A DNA stretch of 64,000 bases from Verrucomicrobium spinosum DSM 4136 = JCM 18804 (GTDB lineage Bacteria > Verrucomicrobiota > Verrucomicrobiia > Verrucomicrobiales > Verrucomicrobiaceae): assembly GCF_000172155.1 (NCBI RefSeq), contig NZ_ABIZ01000001.1:5489105-5553104 (forward strand), given 5' to 3'. The position numbers and the translations under genes are program-made. The notes under the pieces are model-generated. The model was not told the origin of the DNA and made no database searches. It worked only from the letters and a program-made list of their open reading frames with translations. Positions within the stretch are counted from its first letter, which is position 1. Each line of letters starts with the position of its first letter. Positions 51,256 to 60,388 of the stretch are shown here, one piece after another.

Positions 51256-51729
51256 CTACCAGCGGAAGTGGGCGAAGGCGCGGTTGGCCTGGGCTTGCTT
51301 GTGCACGTCATCACGCTTGCGGATGGCGTTACCCTGGTTGGTGGAAGCATCACGCAGCTCGTTGGCGAGGGCGCGGTGCATCGGAGTGCCTTTGCGGGAG
51401 CGGGCGAAGTTGACGATCCAGCGGAGCGCCATGGCTTCGGACCGGGCCGGGGCCACTTCAAGCGGCACCTGGTAGGTCGCACCGCCCACGCGGCGGGCTT
51501 TAACTTCCACACGGGGCTTGGCGTTCTCGATCGCACGGGTCACCAGCTCAAGCGGGTCCACTGCGTCGCTGTTCTCATTCAGGGCATCGATCGCGGCATA
51601 CACAATGCGCTCGGCGAGGGACTTCTTGCCACCCACCATGATTTTGCTGATGAGGTGAGCGACCAACTCGCTGTCATAGCGGGAGTCTTTGCTGACCGGC
51701 TTGTCGAAAACGCGTTTCCTGCGGGACAT
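51256..51729 (-). CDS. rpsG: 30S ribosomal protein S7
   Basis: The protein has 157 residues. MSRRKRVFDKPVSKDSRYDSELVAHLISKIMVGGKKSLAERIVYAA and the KTFAHFRW-type end (NRAFAHFRW) match S7, which nucleates the 30S head. In many bacteria S7 represses this operon. Confidence 0.98.
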   Translation of the reverse strand: MSRRKRVFDKPVSKDSRYDSELVAHLISKIMVGGKKSLAERIVYAAIDALNENSDAVDPLELVTRAIENAKPRVEVKARRVGGATYQVPLEVAPARSEAMALRWIVNFARSRKGTPMHRALANELRDASTNQGNAIRKRDDVHKQAQANRAFAHFRW

Positions 51730-51776
51730 GGTAATTTAGCTGCTAAAGATTAAAAAGGCAGAGAAAAAGGACGGGC

Positions 51777-52184
51777 TTACTTCTTGCCCTTGCCAGCGGC
51801 GGCGGCTTGACCCGGCTTCGGACGCTTGGCACCGTACTTCGAGCGACCACGGCGGCGCTTGTCCACCCCAAGGCAGTCCAGCGTACCGCGAACGATGTGG
51901 TAACGGACACCAGGCAAATCCTTTACTCGGCCGCCGCGAACGAGGACGATAGAGTGCTCCTGGAGGTTGTGCCCTTCACCACCGATATAGGCGATGACCT
52001 CAAATCCGTTGGTCAAGCGCACTTTGGCAACCTTACGCAAAGCCGAGTTCGGCTTCTTGGGCGTTCTGGTCATCACCTGCAGACATACACCACGACGCTG
52101 GGGGCAGTTCGCAAGCGCGGGTGACTTTGATTTGACCGCTTTATCCTTGCGGCCATGTCTCACGAGTTGGTTGATGGTGGGCAT
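51777..52184 (-). CDS. rpsL: 30S ribosomal protein S12
   Basis: The protein has 135 residues. [24 protein letters not shown] and [26 protein letters not shown] are diagnostic. Lys in PKKPNS and KDLPGVRYH-type residues linked to streptomycin binding are wild-type in form. It is the first gene of the str-S10-spc block. Confidence 0.98.
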   Translation of the reverse strand: MPTINQLVRHGRKDKAVKSKSPALANCPQRRGVCLQVMTRTPKKPNSALRKVAKVRLTNGFEVIAYIGGEGHNLQEHSIVLVRGGRVKDLPGVRYHIVRGTLDCLGVDKRRRGRSKYGAKRPKPGQAAAAGKGKK

Positions 52185-52538
52185 ACGATGTCAAAGAAGT
52201 TTTCACGTTCGCCATCAGTCGCGATACGGAAAGACACGTCACCCTTGTATTGTGCGCATCTTATCCGGAGCAGCTTCCGATAGGAAGACCCGCCGAAGCG
52301 GGCCTTGAAACCGTCCCGCGGTTGGCGGGACTAGGATTGTGGGAGCGCAGATGCTACAGAGGTTTCAAAAACACGCAACCTCTTTTTTCGAGTTTTCTCC
52401 CCTTTGAGTTCGATTTCGGCATCTTTTTTCTGGTTTGAGAACGGTTATTTGCCCTTGCAGCCCGTATCATCCCCCACCAGCCTAGCTTTGTCAGTTTTTT
52501 CGCTCCCTTCACCCACAACCTTTATCAGTTCCCAGCAC
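52185..52538. promoter_or_regulatory. divergent promoter/leader region with two tandem GC hairpins
   Basis: This gap separates rpsL (minus) from the TPR gene (plus) and holds no gene. In the rpsL leader RNA there are two hairpins: GTCCCGC/GCGGGAC with a 5-nt loop (52313-52331) and CCCGC-TTCG-GCGGG, a UUCG tetraloop (52289-52302). A possible minus-strand promoter is TTGCGT, 16 nt, TAGCAT further upstream (about 52341-52368). A leader control site for the ribosomal operon is plausible but unproven. Confidence 0.45.
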
Positions 52539-53945
52539 GTGAAGCTGCTTCCCATCGGTTACTCCGCTCTCGCATTCCTTGCCTGTGCTGGCCTCAGCCT
52601 CGCCCAGACGGCAGGTGAGTTGATTACTCAAGGCGTTGACGCTCAACGCAAGGGCAATCCAGATCTCGCCATCACCCACTATACCTCAGCCCTGGCCAAG
52701 GGCTTGGATTCCCGGTTCGAAGCGATCGTCCTGCAGAATCGTGCTCTCGCCTGGGTGGAAAAGCTCTCCTGGCAAAAAGCCATCGCGGATGCAGACGCCG
52801 CTTTAAAAATCAATCCGAGCTCTGCCACCGCTTTTGCCGTTCGCGCTGAGGCACGAAAAGGTTTGCGCGAAATTGACCGGGCCATTCTCGACTACAGCGA
52901 AGCCATCAAGCTTGAACCCGGCGACCCCATTTATTTAAACAACCGGGGGAATCTCTTCGACGGACAACAAAAATGGGACCTCGCTCTTCAAGATTTCGAC
53001 AACGCCCTCAAGATCCAGCCCCGTTACGCCCACGCTTTGGCCGGTCGGGGGGAGGCGCGCCGGAATCTTGGTCAGTATGAGAAGGCCCTGGAAGACTTCA
53101 ATGCCTCCATTGAACTGGACCCCAAGAACCCGGGCGCGTACAACAATCGCGGACTGACGCAGGCCAGCCTCGGCAAACGTGAGGAAGCCCAAGCTGACTT
53201 CAACAAGGCCATCGATCTGCTGCCCAATTTCGCCCCGGCCTACAACAATCGCGGCTTCAACTACGCGAGCTTGGGCCGCACCAAGGACGCTCAAACAGAC
53301 TACAATCAAGCCCTCAAGATCGACCCCGCCTACACCCCTGCTCTCAACAACCGCGCCATGCTGCGCGTGGCAGAAGGTTCCCTGAAGGACGCCATCGCCG
53401 ACTTTTCAGAGATCATCCGCCTGCGTCCGGACAATGTTCACGCCTACAACAATCGCGCTGCCGCTTATGACAAGGCGGGCCAGCCGGAAAAGGCCCTCGC
53501 CGATCTGGACACCGCCATCAAGCTGGCCCCCCAAGACGGGCAGACTCACAAAAACCTTGCGATCGCCTACGTCAACCGGGGCCGCTGGGACGAAGCACTT
53601 AAGGAGTTTACCACTGCTTCCTCTCTCCTTCCCGAAGATGTGGAAACCTGGAACTGGTTGGGCCGCCTGCTTGGCTCCCATCCCCAGAGCGATCTCAGAG
53701 ATGGAGCCAAGGCCGTCCAGGCAGCGACCAAGGCCTGTGAGTTGAGCGGCTGGAAGAACGCAGATTGCATCGACACGCTCGGAGCCGCGCACGCCGAGGC
53801 AGGTGATTTCGAGAACGCGAAAAAGTTCGCCCAACAGGCGCTCGCTGACCCCAATGTGCCAGCCCCCACCCGTCAGAGGATGGAGCGTCGCCTGAGCCTG
53901 TACCTGCAGGGGCTGCCCTACCACATCCCCGCAGTTCCACGATAA
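52539..53945 (+). CDS. secreted or envelope TPR protein
   Basis: The protein has 468 residues from the GTG at 52539, which starts a clean signal peptide (VKLLPIGYSALAFLACAGLSLAQ); a TTG at 52404 would put 45 unrelated residues in front. It is almost wholly TPR: about 11 repeats of the GxxYxNRGxxxAxxGxxxxAxxDFxxAIxLxP form, with YNNRG repeated several times. TPR proteins scaffold protein complexes; no catalytic domain is present. It diverges from the ribosomal operon. Confidence 0.85.
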   Translation: MKLLPIGYSALAFLACAGLSLAQTAGELITQGVDAQRKGNPDLAITHYTSALAKGLDSRFEAIVLQNRALAWVEKLSWQKAIADADAALKINPSSATAFAVRAEARKGLREIDRAILDYSEAIKLEPGDPIYLNNRGNLFDGQQKWDLALQDFDNALKIQPRYAHALAGRGEARRNLGQYEKALEDFNASIELDPKNPGAYNNRGLTQASLGKREEAQADFNKAIDLLPNFAPAYNNRGFNYASLGRTKDAQTDYNQALKIDPAYTPALNNRAMLRVAEGSLKDAIADFSEIIRLRPDNVHAYNNRAAAYDKAGQPEKALADLDTAIKLAPQDGQTHKNLAIAYVNRGRWDEALKEFTTASSLLPEDVETWNWLGRLLGSHPQSDLRDGAKAVQAATKACELSGWKNADCIDTLGAAHAEAGDFENAKKFAQQALADPNVPAPTRQRMERRLSLYLQGLPYHIPAVPR

Positions 53946-53966
53946 GCCGAGCTTCCGGCTCCAGCC

Positions 53967-54887
53967 TCAGACACGCACCCAGTCAAAAAAGCCGAGCTTC
54001 TCAAGCTCTGCCCTCAACGCCCTTTGCTGGGCAGCCCCCAGATTTGCGTTGGGAAGCCGTGCGGGGCCCACGTCAACGCCAAGAAAGCCCATTGCAGCTT
54101 TCGCTGCGGCCATGTACCCCAGGCCAGCGAAGAGCTGAATCAATTGCACGCCACGAAACTGCTCCAGGCGGGCCGCCTCACAATCTCCCTCCCGGAAGGC
54201 ATTGATCATCCGGAGATAGACAGGCGCAGCAAAGTTGAACCCGCTTCCCACCGCACCCTTGGCCCCCATTGCCAGGGCGCCCAGCATGTGCTCATCCACG
54301 CCAAAAGGCAGATCCCACCCCTCCTCCCCTGCCCGGAGGCATATCTGGTAGGCCATGAGATCCGGATTGGTGAATTTCAAGCCCGCCAAAGTGGGAATGC
54401 GCTCAAGAGCCAGCTTGAGAAAGTCCGCCATCGGGAAGGACACCCCGGTCATGGAGGGGATATCATAGTAGTAAAAAGGTGTCGCAGGTGCCGCAGCGGC
54501 AATCTCTGCGCAGCAGGCGATCAGCACCTCCAGCGAACGCGGCTTGAAGTAGCACGGCGCGAGCGCAGATATGGCCACCGCCCCCAGTGTCTCCGCCTGA
54601 GCGGCCAGCTCGCGGGCATCGGCGATGCAGTTGGTCCCCACGTGCACCACCAGCTTAAGCGGGGTCCCCTTTGCCACCTCACTCCAGCGCAGGGCCAGAG
54701 CCCGCCGTTCATCCAAGGCCAGGGAGCTGCATTCCCCCGTCGTGCCACCTAGAAACACCGTACCCACGCCGGTGCGGAGGTAGTGGGCCGCCTGTAGCTC
54801 CACGGCACCCAGATTCAGGCTGCCATCCGGGTGAAATGGGGTGTGGCTGGCTACCACCAGGCCATGGAGAGGATGTGACGGTGTCAT
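53967..54887 (-). CDS. N-acetylneuraminate lyase-like aldolase (DapA/NAL family)
   Basis: The protein has 306 residues from the ATG at 54887 (MTPSHPLHGLVVASHTPFHPDG). The family motifs are GGTTGECSSL near residue 48, the catalytic-Tyr segment FYYYDIPSMTG and the Schiff-base Lys in LAGLKFTN near residue 164. YYYDIPxMTG is closer to NAL than to DapA. NAL splits sialic acid to ManNAc and pyruvate; other aldolase activities in the family are possible. It lies 84 nt downstream of a GntR-type regulator, and a sialidase gene lies 7.6 kb away. Confidence 0.82.
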   Translation of the reverse strand: MTPSHPLHGLVVASHTPFHPDGSLNLGAVELQAAHYLRTGVGTVFLGGTTGECSSLALDERRALALRWSEVAKGTPLKLVVHVGTNCIADARELAAQAETLGAVAISALAPCYFKPRSLEVLIACCAEIAAAAPATPFYYYDIPSMTGVSFPMADFLKLALERIPTLAGLKFTNPDLMAYQICLRAGEEGWDLPFGVDEHMLGALAMGAKGAVGSGFNFAAPVYLRMINAFREGDCEAARLEQFRGVQLIQLFAGLGYMAAAKAAMGFLGVDVGPARLPNANLGAAQQRALRAELEKLGFFDWVRV

Positions 54888-54971
54888 TCGGGCGCGATTT
54901 GAGCCCGCAACATAAAACACGCACGCCTCTCTCCCAGCGGGAACCACTTGTCTTTTCCCCAGACAGGCCGC

Positions 54972-56036
54972 CTATATTTTCAGGGTTCCGCCTTTCAAAA
55001 ATGTCGGCATGATCCGCACCGTCCTGGGAGCCGACGCCTGCCCCTCCAGATGAGCCGTCACCAACCGTGAGAGCTTGCGGGCGAACAGATCCACATTGGG
55101 CGCATAGCAGGTCGGCACCGGGATCATGTGCTCCAGCAGTGGATCATGATCCCGGCAGACCACGGCGATCTCCTGGGGCACGCTCAGGCCGCGCTGATGC
55201 AGCCAGCCCAGCACCGTCAGCAGATGAGGCACGTGAAAAACAAACAGACCGGTGGGCCGGTTTCGTGCACTGAAGGCTCGCTCCAGCCCCATCAGCACAC
55301 TCTCCACGGTGCCTTGATGCAGCACCGTGATCACTGGACCTCCCGCCCCCTGCTCGAAACCCACCACGCTTTCCAGATCCCCGGCAATTTTGGTATCTGG
55401 CCGGACAATCGCCAGGCGCTGGTGTCCTGCCGCCAGCAGACGCCCTGCGGCATGCCGGCAGCATGCGGCAAAGTCCACATCCACAGACGCCAGTTTTATC
55501 TCGGGATGCAGGGATCCCGCCACCACCGCAGGAAGACGACGCTCCGCAAACCAACGCTGCATTTCCAGGGTGGATCGGTACAGCACCCAGGCGGCTGGGC
55601 GGAGCCGGGCGCGGAGGGCCTCCAGCGCCACCCCAGGCTGCCTCCGGTAAGCCGCGGCGCATTCTTGGAACTCCAGCAGCCAGCCCCCATCTGCCAGATG
55701 CTCGCGCAGTTTGTCCATCCACAGCACAGCGGCCGCAGGAAGCTGATGGGCAGGCACAGCAGACACCATCACGACCGCCCGCAGGCTCGTCGGCTGACCA
55801 GCCCCCCTCCCCGCTGAGGCCACAATCTCCCGGCGCCGCCCCTGCCCTCCTTTCAACCAATGATCCTGCTCCAGTTCCGTCAACGCGGCCCGTAGCGTCA
55901 CCCGGCTCACCTGCAGTCGTTGGGCCAGTTCATGCTCCCCGGGCAGCACCCCCACCCACTCCCCTGCGAGGATGGCCTCCCGCAATACCTCTACGGTCTG
56001 CGTGACCAGGGAGGATCGGCGGGGAAGACGGTGCAT
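54972..56036 (-). CDS. GntR-HTH regulator with LacI-type sugar-binding domain
   Basis: The protein has 354 residues. The N-terminal winged helix is of GntR type (VTQTVEVLREAILAGEWVGVLPGEHELAQRLQVSRVTLRAALTELEQDHWL, residues ~10-65). The remainder has the periplasmic-binding fold of LacI-type regulators (AAGRLLAAGHQRLAIVRPD, VPQEIAVVCRDHDPL). This GntR-LacI hybrid is common in Verrucomicrobia. It is upstream of the NAL-like gene in the same direction and probably controls it in response to a sugar. Confidence 0.88.
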   Translation of the reverse strand: MHRLPRRSSLVTQTVEVLREAILAGEWVGVLPGEHELAQRLQVSRVTLRAALTELEQDHWLKGGQGRRREIVASAGRGAGQPTSLRAVVMVSAVPAHQLPAAAVLWMDKLREHLADGGWLLEFQECAAAYRRQPGVALEALRARLRPAAWVLYRSTLEMQRWFAERRLPAVVAGSLHPEIKLASVDVDFAACCRHAAGRLLAAGHQRLAIVRPDTKIAGDLESVVGFEQGAGGPVITVLHQGTVESVLMGLERAFSARNRPTGLFVFHVPHLLTVLGWLHQRGLSVPQEIAVVCRDHDPLLEHMIPVPTCYAPNVDLFARKLSRLVTAHLEGQASAPRTVRIMPTFLKGGTLKI

Positions 56037-56078
56037 GGACGCGACAAGCTAGAACTTCAGCCCCCCAAACTCAATGCC

Positions 56079-56561
56079 TCACTCCAGCCCCTGCAACGCC
56101 GCCATCACCTGATCCACATGACCGGCTGGCTTCACCTTTTCCAGCACCGCCTTGATCAGACCATCCTTGCCAATCACAAACGTGCTTCTTTCGGTGCCCA
56201 TGTACTTCCTGCCGTAGAGACTCTTCTCCACCCACACGCCGTAGGCGTTCACGATCTGGTGCTGCTCGTCGCTGATGATGGGAAAAGGCAGTTCATGCTT
56301 TTTGATGAACTTCTCATGAGACTGGATGCTGTCCACGCTCACACCCAGTACATGCGCCAGCTTCTTGAGGCGTCCCCATGAGTCCCTCACATCACACGCC
56401 TGCGTGGTGCACCCCGGAGTGTTGTCCTTGGGGTAAAAATACAGCACCACAGGCTTGTCCCTTAACTGGCTGAGCGTGACCTCATCACCTGATGCATGGC
56501 CACCGCCTGCGATGGGCGCGGTGAAGTCAGGAGCAGGGGTTCCCGGGAGAGGCTTGGTCAT
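56079..56561 (-). CDS. bcp: thioredoxin-dependent peroxiredoxin (Bcp/PrxQ)
   Basis: The protein has 160 residues. The peroxidatic Cys51 is in NTPGCTTQAC and the resolving Cys56 follows five residues later, as in atypical 2-Cys PrxQ. FYPKDNTPG and RSTFVIGKDG are further family features. It reduces peroxides using thioredoxin. It diverges from pgsA. Confidence 0.95.
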   Translation of the reverse strand: MTKPLPGTPAPDFTAPIAGGGHASGDEVTLSQLRDKPVVLYFYPKDNTPGCTTQACDVRDSWGRLKKLAHVLGVSVDSIQSHEKFIKKHELPFPIISDEQHQIVNAYGVWVEKSLYGRKYMGTERSTFVIGKDGLIKAVLEKVKPAGHVDQVMAALQGLE

Positions 56562-56643
56562 GCGTACTTCCTACATCCTCCTGGCCACCCTTGCCGTAAA
56601 GATTTGCAACTCAAGGTTACCGGGGTTAAGGAAGCGATCCCCT

Positions 56644-57225
56644 GTGACTGTCGCCAATCAAATCACCCTGGCCCGTATTCTCCTCATCCCCGTGTTCGTG
56701 GGGTTTGCGGTGTACTATTCGGACAGTGTGAAAGCGGGGCATCCCAATGAGTCCCTTCGCTATTGGGCCATGGCAGTGTTTGCCGCCGCTGCGCTGAGTG
56801 ACGGCATCGACGGCTGGGTGGCACGGCGCTTCAACCAGCGGAGCAAGCTGGGAGTCATCCTTGATCCCCTGGCGGACAAGCTCCTGCTCATGTCCGCCAT
56901 CATCACGCTCAGCGTCACGGCCTGGCCGGCTAAGCTGCCGCTCTGGTTTGTCATTCTCTATCTCACCCGCGAGGTCTTCAGCATCGCGGGAGCATTTGTC
57001 ATCAAACATGTGGCAGGATCCGTCCAGATCCAGCCTCATTGGACGGGCAAGTCCGCCACCGTCGGCGAAATCGCCGCCGTCAGCGTGGCCATGCTCAATC
57101 TCACCCCCCTCGTGCTGCCTGCTTCCATCGTCGCCGGCGTCTTCATCTTCAGTTCCGGCATGGTCTATCTGGCCGTGGCGGTCCGTCAAATTCAAGCATC
57201 CGGTCATGGAAATCCAGAATCCTAA
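56644..57225 (+). CDS. pgsA: CDP-diacylglycerol-glycerol-3-phosphate 3-phosphatidyltransferase
   Basis: The protein has 193 residues from the GTG at 56644, preceded by AAGGA about 11 nt upstream; an ATG at 56560 would overlap bcp. TVANQITLARILLIPVFVG opens the first helix. The CDP-alcohol phosphotransferase signature D-G-x2-A-R-x8-G-x3-D-x3-D is complete in DGWVARRFNQRSKLGVILDPLAD. It makes phosphatidylglycerophosphate in the membrane. It overlaps der by 20 nt. Confidence 0.93.
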   Translation: MTVANQITLARILLIPVFVGFAVYYSDSVKAGHPNESLRYWAMAVFAAAALSDGIDGWVARRFNQRSKLGVILDPLADKLLLMSAIITLSVTAWPAKLPLWFVILYLTREVFSIAGAFVIKHVAGSVQIQPHWTGKSATVGEIAAVSVAMLNLTPLVLPASIVAGVFIFSSGMVYLAVAVRQIQASGHGNPES

Positions 57226-58714
57226 AATGGTCGCCATCGTCGGCCGCCCCAACGTGGGGAAGTCCGCCCTTTTCAACCGCCTCGCTGGCAAAAACATCGC
57301 CATCGTGCATGATCGCCCAGGGGTCACCCGTGACCGCTTGGTCGCAACCTGCCGCAGAGGCGTGGTGCCCTTTGACATCATGGATACGGGGGGCATCGGA
57401 GCCACCATTGAGGATGAATTCGCCGCCCAGGTGCAGGCGGAGGCAAACCTCGCCATGGAGGAAGCGGATCTCATCCTCTTCGTCGTGGACGGTGTGGAGG
57501 GCGTGACCCCCATTGACCTGGAACTCTCCCGCACCCTGCGCAAGAGCCCCAAGCCCATCATCCTGGTGGTCAACAAGGCAGATTCCGACAAGCGCCGCGC
57601 CCATGGTGCGGAGTTTGCCAAGCTGGGCTTCAACCATCTTGTGGATGTCAGCGCCGCGCATGGCCTGCGCATCGACGAGCTCATGGCGCTCACGATTACC
57701 CATTTGGGCCTCCAGGCAGCCGATGGCAGCACAGAACGGGTCAAACCTGCCAAATATCCCTCCCGGAACAAATCTCGAAAGGCCGACGCAGAACCCTCTC
57801 AAGACGAATCAGCCGAAGGTGACGAGGGCGAGGCCGCACCCGCCAAGCCCCAGAAACCCCTTCGTATCGCCATCGTGGGCAAGCCAAATGCCGGCAAGTC
57901 CTCCCTGGTTAACGCCATCCTGGGCGAGCAGCGCACCATCGTCAGTGAAATAGCCGGCACAACCCGGGACGCCATCGACATCCCTTGTACGGTGGCGGGC
58001 AAGAATTACACCCTGGTGGACACCGCCGGGTTGCGCCGAAAAGCGAAGATCCAGGATGCGGTGGAATCCTTCAGCGCCATGCAGGCCACCAAAACCATCC
58101 GCCGGGCGGATCTTTGTCTGCTCATGGTGGATTGCGCAGAAGGCATCAGCATGCAGGATCGCAAGATCGCGAGCCTCATCGTGGAGTATCAAAAGCCCTG
58201 CATCATTCTCCTGAACAAATTCGACCTCTACCATCCCACCGGGAAGATGAAGGATCGTACAGAAGAGTTGCTGGAGAACGCAGGACGCGAATTTTTCTTC
58301 CTGCGCCACGCTCCCATGATCCCGGTCTCAGCCAAGGAGAAGCAATTCCTCGACAAGGTCTTCAAGGCCATCGAGCGCGTGCACCACGGTGCCAAGAATC
58401 CTCCAGGCACCGGCGTGCTCAACCGCATGCTACAGAAAGCCATCGCAAGCTCTCCTGCCGCTGTCGGCCGCTCCGGCAGCTCCTTCAATCTCCTCTACGC
58501 CACCTTCAGGAAGGAAGACGAACCCTCCGCCATTCCGGTGCCGAACATCGTCCTCTTCGCCAATCGCGCAGACAAGCTTCAGGAAAGCTACCTGCGCCAC
58601 CTGGAGAGTACCATCCGCGAGGCCTGGCCCGCGGAAGGCCTCCCTTTCCAGTGGACCATCAGGGGGAAAGAGAAGAAGGCTGACCTGAAGTCGAAGAAGA
58701 AGAAGGGACGCTGA
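57206..58714 (+). CDS. der: ribosome-associated GTPase Der (EngA)
   Basis: The protein has 502 residues from the ATG at 57206; MVAIVG at 57227 is an alternative that would remove the overlap with pgsA. Two G domains are present: GRPNVGKS at residues 13-20 with DTGGIG and NKAD, and GKPNAGKS near residue 227 with DTAGLRRKAK and NKFD. An acidic linker (DAEPSQDESAEGDEGE) joins them and a KH-like C-terminal domain follows. Der is needed for 50S assembly. The 3' end overlaps the convergent HTTM gene. Confidence 0.96.
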   Translation: MEIQNPKMVAIVGRPNVGKSALFNRLAGKNIAIVHDRPGVTRDRLVATCRRGVVPFDIMDTGGIGATIEDEFAAQVQAEANLAMEEADLILFVVDGVEGVTPIDLELSRTLRKSPKPIILVVNKADSDKRRAHGAEFAKLGFNHLVDVSAAHGLRIDELMALTITHLGLQAADGSTERVKPAKYPSRNKSRKADAEPSQDESAEGDEGEAAPAKPQKPLRIAIVGKPNAGKSSLVNAILGEQRTIVSEIAGTTRDAIDIPCTVAGKNYTLVDTAGLRRKAKIQDAVESFSAMQATKTIRRADLCLLMVDCAEGISMQDRKIASLIVEYQKPCIILLNKFDLYHPTGKMKDRTEELLENAGREFFFLRHAPMIPVSAKEKQFLDKVFKAIERVHHGAKNPPGTGVLNRMLQKAIASSPAAVGRSGSSFNLLYATFRKEDEPSAIPVPNIVLFANRADKLQESYLRHLESTIREAWPAEGLPFQWTIRGKEKKADLKSKKKKGR

Positions 58715-60254
58715 CCGACCCGCCAGCGGGCACGTGTTCACACTGGGCCAGCAGCACCCGCTGCAGCGGCCCGGTCTTGCCGCCCTCCAGCGTCGGTTCG
58801 TGGATGAAATAGAGCTGCCAGGCCACCACCTGGCTCAGCCCGCCGTGATCCTCATTCCAGTGGCGCACCAGCCAGTCGCCGTAGGCCGGGCGGAACTCAT
58901 GGTAACGCTGGAGCCACAGATTCATCAGGTACTTCTGCCAGCGGGCATCCTTGAAGGTGGAGCTCAGCCCGGGTGGCTTGCTCCAGTCTGTCACTTCGCC
59001 ACTCCGCAACAGGTCCACCTCGGTACCGTCCGACAGGCCCGCCCGCAGGACAAACCAGCCATCCTCCCGGGTCGGAAAGGGCGCAAACATGCTCCAGTGC
59101 TGATCCAGCCTGAGCGCGAAAGCCGCGCGGTTCACGGATCGCGGAAAGAACTTCTCCCAGCGTGAGAAGTCGGTACCTCGCAAATTCCAGAGGAACACAT
59201 AAGCCAGGCAGACAAAGGTGAAGACCACCGCAGCGGGATGGGTCCGTCTGGCTGTTGGCAACGCCCCTTTGGTGTTGCCCCTCGTGCCTGTTCCGAAACG
59301 GTCCCACCAGGAACCAGGCAGAAGCGCCAGCCAGGCCGTGATCATCATCCAGGGGAAGGCCCCAATGTTCATGCACAGGCCAATGCCTAGATGGAACAGG
59401 ATGAAGGCGAGGCAGAGAACTCCGCGCAAAGCTGGCCACCGCCCCGTCAGGAGCAGGAGAAACGGCCCCACCAGCTCCAGCCAGACGGTGCCCCGTGTCA
59501 GCCATCGGCACAGTTCCGCGTGCTCCCGGAGCCACACTCCCGCAGGCAGGGCAAACAAGTCCAGATGCAAGGCGGTTTGCAGAGCCGTACCTTCCAAGTA
59601 CCAGGCCCCGCGATCCTTCATCACCGCCGAGAACACATAAACAAATCCCACCTGCATCACCCAGCACACCGCCGGGAAGGAGACCCATCGCACCGGCATA
59701 GCATCCCCTCCCTGCCGTTTACGCCTGCTCGCTTCACAGGACCACCAGCCTCCCAAAGGCAGGAACAAACTCCAGAACAACAGAAGACGCATCACCGCAT
59801 CGGCCCCATTGCTGACCAGGGGATTCCGAGTCTCCAGGGAACACGCCAGCACCCAGCAGAGAAAATTCATCCATCGGGTGCGCCAGCCCGCCACCAGGCC
59901 CACACCGGCAAGCAACTGTGCGGTCAGGAGCAGCTTCTCAAAGCCCACACCGCCCTGTAAGGCATGCAGCGACCACTGCGCCGAACTCTCCCAGAGGCGC
60001 TCTTGCAATACCTGCCGGGGCAGCACACCCTCATCAGAATAAAAGGCCTCCACATTGGTGATCGCGATCCCCACATCCACCAGGATGAGCAGCCCCAGAC
60101 TGATGCGGAAAAGAGCCAGCGATCTCAGATCAAGCGCAAAAGCCTCCCCCAACCCTCTGGCGATCTTCCGGAGGAATACCAGCCCCACCCGCCATCCACG
60201 AGCCCGTTCGCCGGTCTCAACCGGGTCAAAAAGGCGGGCGGAGGAATTCTGCAT
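58659..60254 (-). CDS. HTTM-domain (gamma-carboxylase-like) membrane protein
   Basis: The protein has 531 residues with about 8-10 hydrophobic helices. The N-terminal part (LRSLALFRISLGLLILVDVGIAITN, FYSDEGVLPR) is the HTTM start seen in vitamin-K-carboxylase-like bacterial proteins. LHLGIGLCMNIGAFPWMMI and a long C-terminal soluble part (HWSMFAPFPTREDGWFVL) follow. Function in bacteria is unknown; some carry out cofactor-dependent modification. It converges on der with a 56-nt overlap. Confidence 0.85.
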   Translation of the reverse strand: MQNSSARLFDPVETGERARGWRVGLVFLRKIARGLGEAFALDLRSLALFRISLGLLILVDVGIAITNVEAFYSDEGVLPRQVLQERLWESSAQWSLHALQGGVGFEKLLLTAQLLAGVGLVAGWRTRWMNFLCWVLACSLETRNPLVSNGADAVMRLLLFWSLFLPLGGWWSCEASRRKRQGGDAMPVRWVSFPAVCWVMQVGFVYVFSAVMKDRGAWYLEGTALQTALHLDLFALPAGVWLREHAELCRWLTRGTVWLELVGPFLLLLTGRWPALRGVLCLAFILFHLGIGLCMNIGAFPWMMITAWLALLPGSWWDRFGTGTRGNTKGALPTARRTHPAAVVFTFVCLAYVFLWNLRGTDFSRWEKFFPRSVNRAAFALRLDQHWSMFAPFPTREDGWFVLRAGLSDGTEVDLLRSGEVTDWSKPPGLSSTFKDARWQKYLMNLWLQRYHEFRPAYGDWLVRHWNEDHGGLSQVVAWQLYFIHEPTLEGGKTGPLQRVLLAQCEHVPAGGSVSVPSSSSTSGQPSSLSP

Positions 60255-60388
60255 CCGCTAATATTCTACATGCCTTATGGAAACTCCACTGGCAATTCCC
60301 GTGCTTGATTGCGCGTTCTTCAGAAGCCCGTCGAACGTTTCTTGATCCCGACCCCGTATTTCGACTAGCCTCATAGCCACTCCCAACA

